From an uncultured Paracoccaceae bacterium (GTDB taxonomy: Bacteria; Pseudomonadota; Alphaproteobacteria; Rhodobacterales; Rhodobacteraceae): a stretch of DNA of 64,000 nucleotides. The translations under genes were made by a program, and so were the position numbers. Every line of letters begins with the position of its first letter. Positions within the stretch are counted from its first letter, which is position 1. The DNA lies in NCBI GenBank assembly GCA_951812305.1, contig CATOSB010000002.1, positions 186,001-250,000 of the forward strand. The letters run 5' to 3'. This document shows, piece after piece, positions 18,917 to 26,936 of the stretch. The notes below the pieces were generated by a model. The model saw only the letters and a list, made by a program, of their open reading frames with translations. It was not told where the DNA came from and made no database searches.

Positions 18917-19894
18917 ATGCCCCTGAAATTCACCCTTGTCGCGACGGCGAAGAACGAAGGCCCGTATTTACTGGAATGGGTCGCGCATCACCGCATGATC
19001 GGTTTTGAAAACATTCTACTTTTCCAGAACGATTCAGATGATCTGACGGCAGAGATCATGACCGAAATGGCCGCGCTGGGGTTGGTTCAGTATCGCAACA
19101 ATGCATCTGAGAAAGGCAATTACCAGATCCGTGCCTATAAGCGTGCGGCGCGCCAGGAGGTGTTTCGTCAGTCTGACTGGGCGTTGCCGCTGGATCTCGA
19201 CGAGTTCCTATTTGTCAAATGTGGTGATGGGCATTTGAACGGCCTGATGGATGCGTTGCCCGAAGCCGACGAAATCCTTTTGAACTGGCGGCGGTTTGGT
19301 AATGGCGGACAGGTTCACATCCCCGACGAATTGGTGACCGAGGCGTTTGTAAAGGCAGAGGCAACGGATCGAATTGTCGGTAATCTGACGCCTTACAAGG
19401 CGATGTTCCGCCCCAGCCATTTTCATCGCGCGGGCGTGCATCGCCCGCCTGCAGCTGTGCCAGAAGACTTTGTGCGCACCTGCAACGGTTCCGGTTTGAC
19501 GCAGGAACAGTTTGAACGGTTTCGCTTTCGCTCCAAAGACCCCAAGGCGCGGTCGCTGGCGCAGGTGAACCATTACATCGTGCGCGATGCGGCAAGCTTT
19601 GTTTTGAAGTCAACCCGCGGCAGCGCGCATCAGGACTACCGTGAAATTGGCAACCGGTATTGGCGCAAACGGAATTTCAATGACGAAGAGGATCGCGGGT
19701 TAGCCGGGCGCGCACCGGCATTATTTGCGGCGGTGGCGGAAATGGATGCGATGTCAAATGGCCGATTGGGAGAGATGCGCGCAGAGGCATTGGCGCGACA
19801 TCGGCACCGGTTTCGGGAACTGCTAACGCGAGATGGGTCGCGTGCGCTTTATGAATTTTGCGGTGGAGATCCTGAGGCTGTGGAGCCCGGATAG
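18917..19894 (+). CDS. Family-2 glycosyltransferase (325 aa)
   Basis: FTLVATAKNEGPYLLEWVAHH, FQNDSDDLT, the metal site PLDLDEFLFVKCG, LNWRRFGNGG and NHYIVRDAASFVLKSTRG identify the same family-2 subgroup, though more diverged than the minus-strand members. I prefer ATG 18917; an in-frame TTG at 18875 is possible. It is divergent from the giant gene, with roughly 200 bases of shared promoter region, and closes the glycan region before the decayed IS630. Confidence 0.87.
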   Translation: MPLKFTLVATAKNEGPYLLEWVAHHRMIGFENILLFQNDSDDLTAEIMTEMAALGLVQYRNNASEKGNYQIRAYKRAARQEVFRQSDWALPLDLDEFLFVKCGDGHLNGLMDALPEADEILLNWRRFGNGGQVHIPDELVTEAFVKAEATDRIVGNLTPYKAMFRPSHFHRAGVHRPPAAVPEDFVRTCNGSGLTQEQFERFRFRSKDPKARSLAQVNHYIVRDAASFVLKSTRGSAHQDYREIGNRYWRKRNFNDEEDRGLAGRAPALFAAVAEMDAMSNGRLGEMRAEALARHRHRFRELLTRDGSRALYEFCGGDPEAVEPG

Positions 19895-20065
19895 CCTTTT
19901 TAGGTCCGCGGTTGGCCTTAAGTGGACGTTCAACAACATTATCGCGAAGACGCGCATCGATGGGCCGTGGCGCGGCGAACCAACGTTTGTCGTTGCCACT
20001 TAATTCCGAGAAATCCGTGCTACACTCCTGCGCCTGAATTGGCCTGATGATTTTGATGCCTGTGA

Positions 20066-21186
20066 ATCACTTTGCCGCATGGTCACAGGCACGGAGGTTT
20101 CTATTTTGAGGGTATGAGCAAGCGAGACAAAACAGTCACCTTATCTTATCCGACGAGCAGCGCATAGCGCTTGAAGCGCTTTGCCGCCGCCGCAAAGTTG
20201 AGGCCCTTGTTTGGAAACGTGCGCGTGCGTTTCTTCTTCTGGACACAGGAGAAGACGCCGGAACGGTTTGCCGGATTTTGGATATCGGTCCAACGGTTCT
20301 GACGGAATGGCAGTTCGCGTTTGCCGGAGCGGGGTTGTCATTTTTTGGCTTGAAGGGCTACAGCCAGCGACAGGGGCATCTATCGGTGGAGCAGGAACGG
20401 GCTTTGAAAGCGCATTTCACCGAACATCCGGCACAGAACGTAGATGAGGTCTGTGCCTATGTTCTGGCCGGGTGCGACCGGAGCTACAGCCCCTCGGGAG
20501 CCGCCAGGCTGATGCGCCGCCTGGGGTTTGTGTATAGGAAACCACAATTGCTGCCTGCACAGGCCGATGAAGCCAAACAGGCTGCGTTTATTGCCCAATA
20601 TGAGGCCATGATGAACGGGTTGGCCGCAGATGAGATGGTTGTCTTTTCGGACGCTGTTCACCCCGAGCATCAGAGCCGCCCCGCCCATGGCTGGTTCCCA
20701 AAGGGACAAAAGACGGCCCTGAAGGCGACATCCGGGCGCAAACGGCTCAATATTCAGGGAGCGCTTGACCTTGAGACCTTCCAGTTCACCTTTGTAGAAG
20801 GCGAAAAGATCAATGCCCGGACAACCCAACAAATGCTGGAAAAGTTGGAGCGCAACAACCCAACCATGACGACCATCCATGTCTTTGTCGACAATGCCCG
20901 CTATCATCATGCCAGGATACTTCAGCCATGGCTCAACAGCCCGGAACGCCGGGTGAAGTTGCATTTCCTGCCAGCATATGCCCCGCATCTCAACCCAATC
21001 GAGCGCCTTTGGGGCGTCATGCACGATTGGGTCACACACAATCGCCACTATGCAACGTTCAACCAGTTCACAGAGGCTATTTTCAACTTCTTCCGTACGA
21101 CACTGCCAGAAAAATGGCCTGAGTTCCGCGACACCGTCACCGACAACTTCCGCGTTGTATCGCTCAAGGAATACAAAGTGATATAG
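20066..21186 (+). mobile_element. Decayed IS630-family element, third type
   Basis: The ends are approximate: short matching inverted segments ATCACTTTG near 20066 and CAAAGTGAT near 21182 bracket a broken transposase gene. No clear target duplication was found. Confidence 0.6.
20114..21186 (+). pseudogene. IS630-family transposase, frameshifted by a 5-bp duplication
   Basis: ATG 20114 starts MSKRDKTVTLS but the frame is lost at a tandem CTTAT-CTTAT (20140-20149) and ends at TAG after 17 codons. Deleting one CTTAT gives TLSDEQRIALEAL joined to the long downstream frame, which holds VFSDAVHPEH, HVFVDNARYHHA, and LPAYAPHLNPIERLWGVMHD (the DDE motifs). Apart from this duplication the catalytic core appears intact. 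Confidence 0.88.
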
Positions 21187-21330
21187 ATACCCACGGGCTT
21201 ACACCCGTGGTTCTTTCAAAGGTCAAGCTCCGCTTGTCCATTATCTTCTCGGCCCTGCCATCGGACGTAATTCCGTATCGTTTGCTCGTCGACCCCAACG
21301 GTGGACACAAAAAATCCTTTGTAAACGCTG
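21187..21330 (-). pseudogene. IS200-type TnpA 3' remnant with terminal hairpin
   Basis: On the minus strand 21330-21216 reads YKGFFVSTVGVDEQTIRNYV, like the family's C-terminal GYFVSTVGVDEETIRRYI, ending at a TGA. The hairpin CCACGGG-CTTACA-CCCGTGG (21191-21210) follows and has the same CTTACA loop as the hairpin of the complete IS200 copy next to it. This is a fragment of another IS200 insertion. Confidence 0.75.
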
Positions 21331-21379
21331 TGGGACGATTTTCGCAGCCGCATTCTGCAGACGATAGCCCGAAGACAAT

Positions 21380-21905
21380 GGAAGGGCTATCATCCCCGCG
21401 CTTACACGCGGGGAGTTCCCGCTGGATTAAAATCATCATCGGGCTCGGGTGGCGTCTGGTTCTTGATGTATTCCAACCACACCTCGTCTGTCACGTTGCC
21501 GCTGCTGGCAACCCGGTAACCGCGGGCCCACAGGTGTTGCCCCCAATATCTTTTGCGCAATATCCCGAACTCGCTCAGCAGCTTGTGCGAACTGCGCCCT
21601 TTCAGATATTGCTCCGCACGGCTGACCGACAGGTTCGGCGGGGTCGACACCGGCATATGCTCGTGGTCACGGTTGATTGATCCGGCATGCACAACCATCC
21701 CATGCGCCCGCGCCGTCTCGCGCAGCAACTCACGGCAGCGGTTGCCGACATCGCCGCCCAACACCTGGTAGCGGTACTTCGTCACCCACACCAAGTGGTA
21801 TTTGCAGTCCCAAACCGTATGGCTGCCACGCTTGTACGAATCCATAATCAGGCATCTTAACGCAAATGCCGCGATCCCGTCCGGCTAAAGCCGTGGGGTT
21901 TACAG
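21380..21905 (-). mobile_element. IS200/IS605-family element (tnpA only)
   Basis: One tnpA gene is bracketed by subterminal hairpins: CCCCGCG-CTTACA-CGCGGGG at 21394-21413 and a smaller CGGCT-AA-AGCCG near 21882. Exact ends are uncertain because this family does not duplicate its target. No tnpB is present. Confidence 0.8.
21402..21845 (-). CDS. tnpA: IS200/IS605-family Y1 transposase TnpA (147 aa)
   Basis: The protein begins with HTVWDCKYHLVWVTKYR, typical of IS200, followed by the HUH metal motif in RDHEHMPVS and the nucleophile tyrosine in SRAEQYLKGRSS. YWGQHLWARGY follows. Length is normal for the family. It cuts and rejoins single-stranded DNA at hairpin ends. The tail after residue 110 (RVASSGNVTDEVWLEYIKNQ) is intact. 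Confidence 0.95.
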   Translation of the reverse strand: MDSYKRGSHTVWDCKYHLVWVTKYRYQVLGGDVGNRCRELLRETARAHGMVVHAGSINRDHEHMPVSTPPNLSVSRAEQYLKGRSSHKLLSEFGILRKRYWGQHLWARGYRVASSGNVTDEVWLEYIKNQTPPEPDDDFNPAGTPRV

Positions 21906-21994
21906 ATCCCCTATCGGGGACTCTAACCCGGAAAACATCAGGCCTATTCAGGCGCACGGGTATAGATCAAAACGTGGCGAACCCCTTAACAAAT

Positions 21995-22080
21995 CGCCGG
22001 GCCAGGGGACGGCCCGTCGATGCGCGGCGGCCCAAGAGGCCTTGATTCCGCGCGAAAGGCGCAAACCCGCAACATCTGCA
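21995..22080. repeat. Dispersed double-hairpin repeat, copy A
   Basis: This stretch contains GGCC-CAAGA-GGCC and GCGC-GAAAG-GCGC hairpins joined by TTGATTCC and followed by AAACCCGCAAC. The same arrangement, with changed loops, is found at 43268-43345 (copy B). Both copies lie just downstream of a minus-strand gene. Confidence 0.7.
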
Positions 22081-22099
22081 TCAGGCCAAATGGAACCGA

Positions 22100-22594
22100 T
22101 CAATCATTCAGTTCGGGCGCCTCGCAATGTTTGGCATCGACGCGACTCAATCGATACCGCACAGGCTCGCCCAAAACTTCGACCATGTTCTCCGACCCGC
22201 CGCATTCCTCCGCCGGGCCGATGGTGAGATAGGATGTCTCGATCGTGATGCTGTCGGGCGTGATGCGGGTGAAACGGAACGATCCACCGTCACAGTCAAC
22301 CGCGCATTGGTGACGCGCGCCCTTGGACCAGCAATTTAACACCTGATCGAGCGGTTTGCCGACATTATGGCTGCCCGTCATGCGGCCCTGATCGGCAAGA
22401 ACGGCGACCATGTCGGCCCAGATATCGTCGGATTCCGGTGCGTCATAGACCGCGAGTGTCAGTTCGCGCACGATCTGCGCCGGGTGATTGGCGAGGTGTT
22501 TGTCGGTGTAGAGTCGGTGAAAACAGCCGCGCGGGATTTCTTCCGCCGCAACCGGCGTGGCGGCGATCAGGGCGGCGGCGAGGATCAGGCGCAT
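22100..22594 (-). CDS. Secreted Cys-containing protein of unknown function (164 aa)
   Basis: The N-terminus MRLILAAALIAATPVAAEE is a signal peptide with a probable cut after AxA, so the protein is periplasmic or exported. The mature part has several cysteines (RGCFHRL, VLNCWSKGARHQCAVDC, EECGG, KHCEAP), probably disulfide-paired. I do not recognise a family. It is the next minus-strand gene after the tadG-like gene at 22699, from which it is separated by a possible terminator hairpin. Confidence 0.75.
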   Translation of the reverse strand: MRLILAAALIAATPVAAEEIPRGCFHRLYTDKHLANHPAQIVRELTLAVYDAPESDDIWADMVAVLADQGRMTGSHNVGKPLDQVLNCWSKGARHQCAVDCDGGSFRFTRITPDSITIETSYLTIGPAEECGGSENMVEVLGEPVRYRLSRVDAKHCEAPELND

Positions 22595-22634
22595 CTCGGC
22601 TCTCCGTTCGTAAATCTAACGCTATAATGCATGT

Positions 22635-22668
22635 AAGGCGCCGCCCGCATCAAGCTGGGCGACGCCTT
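22635..22668 (-). terminator. Possible terminator hairpin after tadG-like gene
   Basis: AAGGCG-CC-GCCC and GGGC-GA-CGCCTT form an imperfect stem just past the stop of the minus-strand tadG-like gene. There is no T run on the minus strand, so termination is only possible. Confidence 0.35.
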
Positions 22669-22698
22669 TGCTGCATTCTCATAGCTGGCCGGAGCGGT

Positions 22699-24036
22699 TC
22701 AGCCAGCAAGGCGGAAATAGGGCTTCTGCAGATTCTGTTCCATGCCGGTTTGGCAGAAAAGGAACGTCGAGTTCGACGTTCCGTCAATCTTGCCACCTGC
22801 AACGAAGGACGCCCCTTGCGCGCCCGCCTGAGCGGCAAATTGAATGTCGCCCTTGGCAATGACCTGTCCGCCGAAGATCAGGAATTTCGCGGGAACCCTG
22901 AAACCGCCATAAGTCAATACCTGTGCTCCACCACCTGCGGCGCAATTGTCATTCCGCCCCAAGGTGAACCCGGATGTCGCAGAGACCGAAGCCGCGGATG
23001 TGCTTTGCGTCATCAACAGCGAGTTTTCCACTGCAGAACCGTTTTTGAAATCGAGATTGCAGGTGGTGAGGATCACGACGTTTTCGATCAGCACATTATT
23101 GTCGATCGTGATGGCGCTCGCAGTGTCACAATCCACCAGATAAATGCGCCCCTGAAGCAGGTCAGCCTCTCCAAACGACACGATCAGACTGGTCGTGTTC
23201 GTTCCGATAATCTTGTCTGCGGTGACCGGGATAACCGCCGTGTTGGTGATATAGCTGGGCACGCTTGCACCGCCTGTCTGCAGCTCGGCCCAGATGTCAT
23301 CCATGTGGTCAAGGATGCGCAGCTTGTAGGCGTGCGATTCAAGCGCTTCTTTCAGACCGTCATTGCCACCACCGGCCGAAACGCTTCTGGTGTCGGGCAT
23401 CGAGACAATGACGCCGGGTTCGAAGTCGTTGTTCTGCTTCATGCTGACGAGGTTGTTGGAATGCACGCAAAAGCCGCTGTAAAAGATGTTGTTGCTTTGC
23501 ATATCCACGCTGTCATGTGCGGCGAATCCCTGATTCAGACAGGTCGGGTAATGAGTGACGAAAACCGAACCCGACTGCACATCAAAGCTGTCCATCCCGA
23601 CAAAGTTCAGCATGAAGGTTCTGAGTTCATTGCTTTTGGATTTGAACCGTTTGGTGGAGACCAAAACAGCCTCTGTCCCATTGGGGTCGGCAGCGAACGT
23701 CTGAGTGGTGAAATCCCATAACCCGAACGTGATGTCGCCCGCTTCCAGAACATTGCCATAACTGTTGGGTGGCAGCGTTCCTTTTGCGACTTCCACAGCC
23801 TTTGCCTTGGCATCCGTGGCGGTTTCGGACTGGCGCATGTAAAGTGCTGCGTGCGCCGCTGCATCGGCGGCAATCTGCAATTCGTTACGCGTTTTGTAGG
23901 CATAGGCGAGGTCGAGCGACAGACCGCCCAGAATAAACGCCCCCATGATCAGGCTGAGTGCCAGCGCCGAAGAGCCCCCGAAATCTTCGTGACGAAAATG
24001 CGCAAGGCGTTTTGCCAGAGAGTGTTGCCTGATCAT
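22699..24036 (-). CDS. tadG: TadG-like Tad-pilus minor subunit (445 aa)
   Basis: Residues 1-45 give the class: a short basic start, GGSSALALSLIMGAFILGGLSLDLAYAY (one membrane segment) and KTRNELQIAADAAAHAALY, the pattern of putative Flp pilus-assembly TadG-like proteins. The remainder is predicted periplasmic, with many T/S/N residues. It has no von Willebrand A motif, unlike the TadG at 26937. It lies 9 bases after the TadE-like gene on the same strand. Confidence 0.8.
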   Translation of the reverse strand: MIRQHSLAKRLAHFRHEDFGGSSALALSLIMGAFILGGLSLDLAYAYKTRNELQIAADAAAHAALYMRQSETATDAKAKAVEVAKGTLPPNSYGNVLEAGDITFGLWDFTTQTFAADPNGTEAVLVSTKRFKSKSNELRTFMLNFVGMDSFDVQSGSVFVTHYPTCLNQGFAAHDSVDMQSNNIFYSGFCVHSNNLVSMKQNNDFEPGVIVSMPDTRSVSAGGGNDGLKEALESHAYKLRILDHMDDIWAELQTGGASVPSYITNTAVIPVTADKIIGTNTTSLIVSFGEADLLQGRIYLVDCDTASAITIDNNVLIENVVILTTCNLDFKNGSAVENSLLMTQSTSAASVSATSGFTLGRNDNCAAGGGAQVLTYGGFRVPAKFLIFGGQVIAKGDIQFAAQAGAQGASFVAGGKIDGTSNSTFLFCQTGMEQNLQKPYFRLAG

Positions 24037-24045
24037 GGGGTAACC

Positions 24046-24495
24046 TTAGATTTCCAAATAGTGTTGAGCGTGGATGGTCAGCGTCGCAGACGCGATGCTG
24101 GAAAACAGCCCGGTCATGTCCAGATCAGACACCGGCACCTTAACCTCGGTCACGATGACGCCATTGGTGACGCTGGTCTGAACGGTCATGCCAGAGCTGA
24201 TATGTGCCGCATTATTCCGGATGCTCGTTTCGGTTTCCGCGCCGCTTTCAAAACGACCGACCGAAAACGCCCGGTTCGCATCATGTACGATACGCAGGAC
24301 GTTTGAATGATTGTTAAAGATAATCGTCGCGTCCACGATCAAAGTGAAAAGGGCGACGAAGAAGGGCATCCACATGACAGCTTCAATCGTCGCGCTGCCC
24401 TCTTCCGAGCGCCGGCGGCGTGTCATTGCCGTCAAAAGGCTGAAAGCGCGGTTATGTTCACCGATAGCTTTATATGTAGCAGCGCGTTTTTTCAC
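24046..24495 (-). CDS. tadE: TadE-like minor pilin (149 aa)
   Basis: RRRSEEGSATIEAVMWMPFFVALFTLIVDATIIFNN is the TadE signature: a Glu-containing prepilin-like cleavage region followed by one hydrophobic helix. GTG 24495, six bases after AGGAG, is preferred over the longer frame from 24549. The gene is coupled with the TadG-like gene below it. It probably forms a minor pilin or pilus tip component secreted by a Tad machine encoded elsewhere. Confidence 0.82.
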   Translation of the reverse strand: MKKRAATYKAIGEHNRAFSLLTAMTRRRRSEEGSATIEAVMWMPFFVALFTLIVDATIIFNNHSNVLRIVHDANRAFSVGRFESGAETETSIRNNAAHISSGMTVQTSVTNGVIVTEVKVPVSDLDMTGLFSSIASATLTIHAQHYLEI

Positions 24496-25141
24496 TTTTA
24501 GCTCCTGGGCGAGTTGTTCCCGGAGCCCCCACAAACACTTTTCTGCCACAGGAATGTGCCGGAACTTGGATGAAACTATGGCGGGATTGTGGCGTTAAGA
24601 GTTTGTTAGGAAAAAGTTTAACGGTTTTGGTTTGGGGCGTTTTCTGTCAATGAAAAATGATAATTGTCAGATAGTTACAATTCAGACGGTGAGAGGCTTC
24701 GACCGCAGGAACTCGGCGAAAACGTGGCATTTCACTGGCTGATTTATGGCTTTTGTTGATTTGGAGGCGCCCCTGTTTCGGCACATTCGCCCGATTCTGG
24801 CGCATTGCTGCCCGAATCTCGCCCGGTTGCCGGATTGCTGCCTTAATTGACCTTACGTCACTCGGCAAATGCTTGAACACGTTCCTTTTCGGTCAGCACA
24901 TGCGGCAGTAAATTCAGATATCCCGCCCGCTCAGAATCTCGATCCGACCGGGCAGAAACTGAAGCACCTTTGTCGCGTCAAGTTCGTCATGTGTATTCAC
25001 CGCACCAATATGGCACGCGAACGCCCGGCAGTCGGCGCACTAGCATCTGCACAATGTTCCATGCGCCGGGAACAAACGGCGCATCACCACGGTGACCGCC
25101 CCACATCAGCAAGAAAACTGCAGATCGCGGGGCGTCACGCC
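24496..25141. other. Intergenic, no gene seen
   Basis: No convincing coding frame, RNA gene or IS end is seen on either strand. It contains the start region of the TadE-like gene and the 3' flank of the glutamate dehydrogenase gene, which both run on the minus strand. Confidence 0.5.
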
Positions 25142-26578
25142 TTAGAGTCCCTTGGCGCGGTAACTCGTGGCGATCCGGTCGATGGCGACGAGATACGAGG
25201 CGGTGCGCAGATCGGCGACGTCATCGCGTTCGTTCCAAACCCTGGAACAGGCCTGATAGGCGGTGCGCATAGTATCATCGAGACCGGAGCGCACGAGTTC
25301 CAGCTCCCCCGCCCCGCGCAGGTACTTGTCCTTGAAGTTCGGATTCAGTTCCCAGTCGATGCCGGTATCGTTTGACAAACGCTCAAGCTCATCCACGATC
25401 AGCTGATGGCGGGATTCTTCCTGTCGGCGTCCCATGCGTCCGAAACGGATATGGCTGAGGTTTTTGACCCACTCGAAATAAGACACCGTCACACCGCCCG
25501 CATTGGCGTACATATCCGGAATGATGACGCATCCCTTGTCGCGCAGAATGTCATCGGCACCTGCGGTCACAGGGCCATTCGCGGCCTCTACGATCATAGG
25601 GGCCTTGACGTTTTTGGCGTTTGACAGGTTGATCACGCCTTCTAGCGCCGCCGGTATAAGAATGTCGCAATCCTTTTCCAGAACAGATGCGCCGTCTTCA
25701 ACGAAGGTGCCATCGGCATAGCCGCGTACACCACCGTGTTTGGCGATCCAGCCGCGCACAGCCTCGACATCAAGTCCGCGATCATCGGTCAGCGCGCCGT
25801 CACGCTCAATAATGCCGGTGATCAATGCGCCGTCTTCTTCGGAAAGGAATTTGGCGGCGTGATAGCCAACGTTGCCAAGCCCCTGGACGACCACGCGCTT
25901 GCCCTCGATTCCGTCTGACATGCCTGTCTTGGCAAGATCATCAGGGTGGCGGAAAAATTCGCGGATGGCATATTGCACACCGCGACCCGTGGCCTCGACC
26001 CGGCCCTGAATGCCGCCCGCGTGGGCCGGTTTGCCGGTGACACATGCCTTGGCGTTGATATCAGTTGTGTTCATCCGCGCGTATTGATCGGCGATCCAGG
26101 CCATTTCCCTTTCGCCGGTTCCCATGTCGGGTGCCGGCACGTTTTGGCTGGGATCAATCAAGTCACGCTTTGCCAATTCATAGGCAAACCGGCGCGTGAT
26201 CATTTCGAGTTCATATTCCTCATACTGGCGCGGGTCGATGCACAGCCCGCCTTTCGAGCCGCCATAGGGCACCTCTACCAGCGCACATTTATAGGTCATC
26301 AGCGCGGCCAGCGCTTCGACCTCGTCCTGATTGACGCCCATCGAATAGCGAATGCCGCCTTTCACCGGCTCCATATGTTCCGAATGGACCGAGCGATAAC
26401 CGACAAAAGTCTGGATCTGCCCACGCAGGCGCACACCGAACCGTACCGTATAAGTCGCGTTGCAGACGCGAATCTTCTCTTCCAGCCCTGGCGGAAGGTC
26501 CATCAACGACACCGCACGGTTGAACATAAGGTCAACGGATTCACGGAAACTTGGCTCTGATTTCGGGGACTTAGTCAT
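25142..26578 (-). CDS. gdhA: Glu/Leu/Phe/Val-family dehydrogenase, probably glutamate dehydrogenase (478 aa)
   Basis: The protein has the substrate-binding region VKGGIRYSMGVNQDEVEALAALMTYKCALVEVPYGGSKGGL, PAPDMGTG, and the nucleotide-binding VVVQGLGNVGYHAAK, and NPTFKDKY-like NPNFKDKYLRGAGE near the end. It interconverts glutamate and 2-oxoglutarate with ammonia; the class with GLGNVG and an acidic residue 30 positions on usually prefers NAD, but cofactor is not certain here. It starts at ATG 26578 and stands alone between the two tad loci. Confidence 0.92.
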   Translation of the reverse strand: MTKSPKSEPSFRESVDLMFNRAVSLMDLPPGLEEKIRVCNATYTVRFGVRLRGQIQTFVGYRSVHSEHMEPVKGGIRYSMGVNQDEVEALAALMTYKCALVEVPYGGSKGGLCIDPRQYEEYELEMITRRFAYELAKRDLIDPSQNVPAPDMGTGEREMAWIADQYARMNTTDINAKACVTGKPAHAGGIQGRVEATGRGVQYAIREFFRHPDDLAKTGMSDGIEGKRVVVQGLGNVGYHAAKFLSEEDGALITGIIERDGALTDDRGLDVEAVRGWIAKHGGVRGYADGTFVEDGASVLEKDCDILIPAALEGVINLSNAKNVKAPMIVEAANGPVTAGADDILRDKGCVIIPDMYANAGGVTVSYFEWVKNLSHIRFGRMGRRQEESRHQLIVDELERLSNDTGIDWELNPNFKDKYLRGAGELELVRSGLDDTMRTAYQACSRVWNERDDVADLRTASYLVAIDRIATSYRAKGL

Positions 26579-26936
26579 AAACGCCTCGCGGAGAATGTTG
26601 TGGCACGAATCGCCATCACAGTATTATCGCGAATTTTTTCCTTCGCGTCTCACCTCTTAGCCAGCAGGTGTTTCCGAATGTTTAAGTGGTTGAAGGCCGG
26701 AATTCCTGCGATTCACAGGGATTCACGCCTGACCAAGCTGAATTTCGGCAGATCGCGACAATGATCCCGATCCCCGTCAATCGTTTCCAACCGTTACACA
26801 AACGTTAATTATTTGGCCGAATTCCCTGCGATTTTCACTGCCTCGCCGCAATCCAGCCACAAAACCCGGCCACGCAGGTTGGGCCATTGTTGCGTCGGCG
26901 GAAATGTCCATCGGCCAAAAAGGAGCTAGTTGAGAA
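26579..26936. other. Divergent promoter region of gdhA and the tad operon
   Basis: There is no coding frame. The region must hold the promoters of the minus-strand dehydrogenase and the plus-strand tadG gene; an AGGAG at 26921-26925 is the ribosome-binding site of the latter. I cannot assign -35/-10 boxes with confidence. Confidence 0.5.

Noticed and set aside
24869..25375. Plus-strand frame of 168 codons across the gdhA end
   Set aside because: Mostly antisense to the glutamate dehydrogenase and no family similarity.
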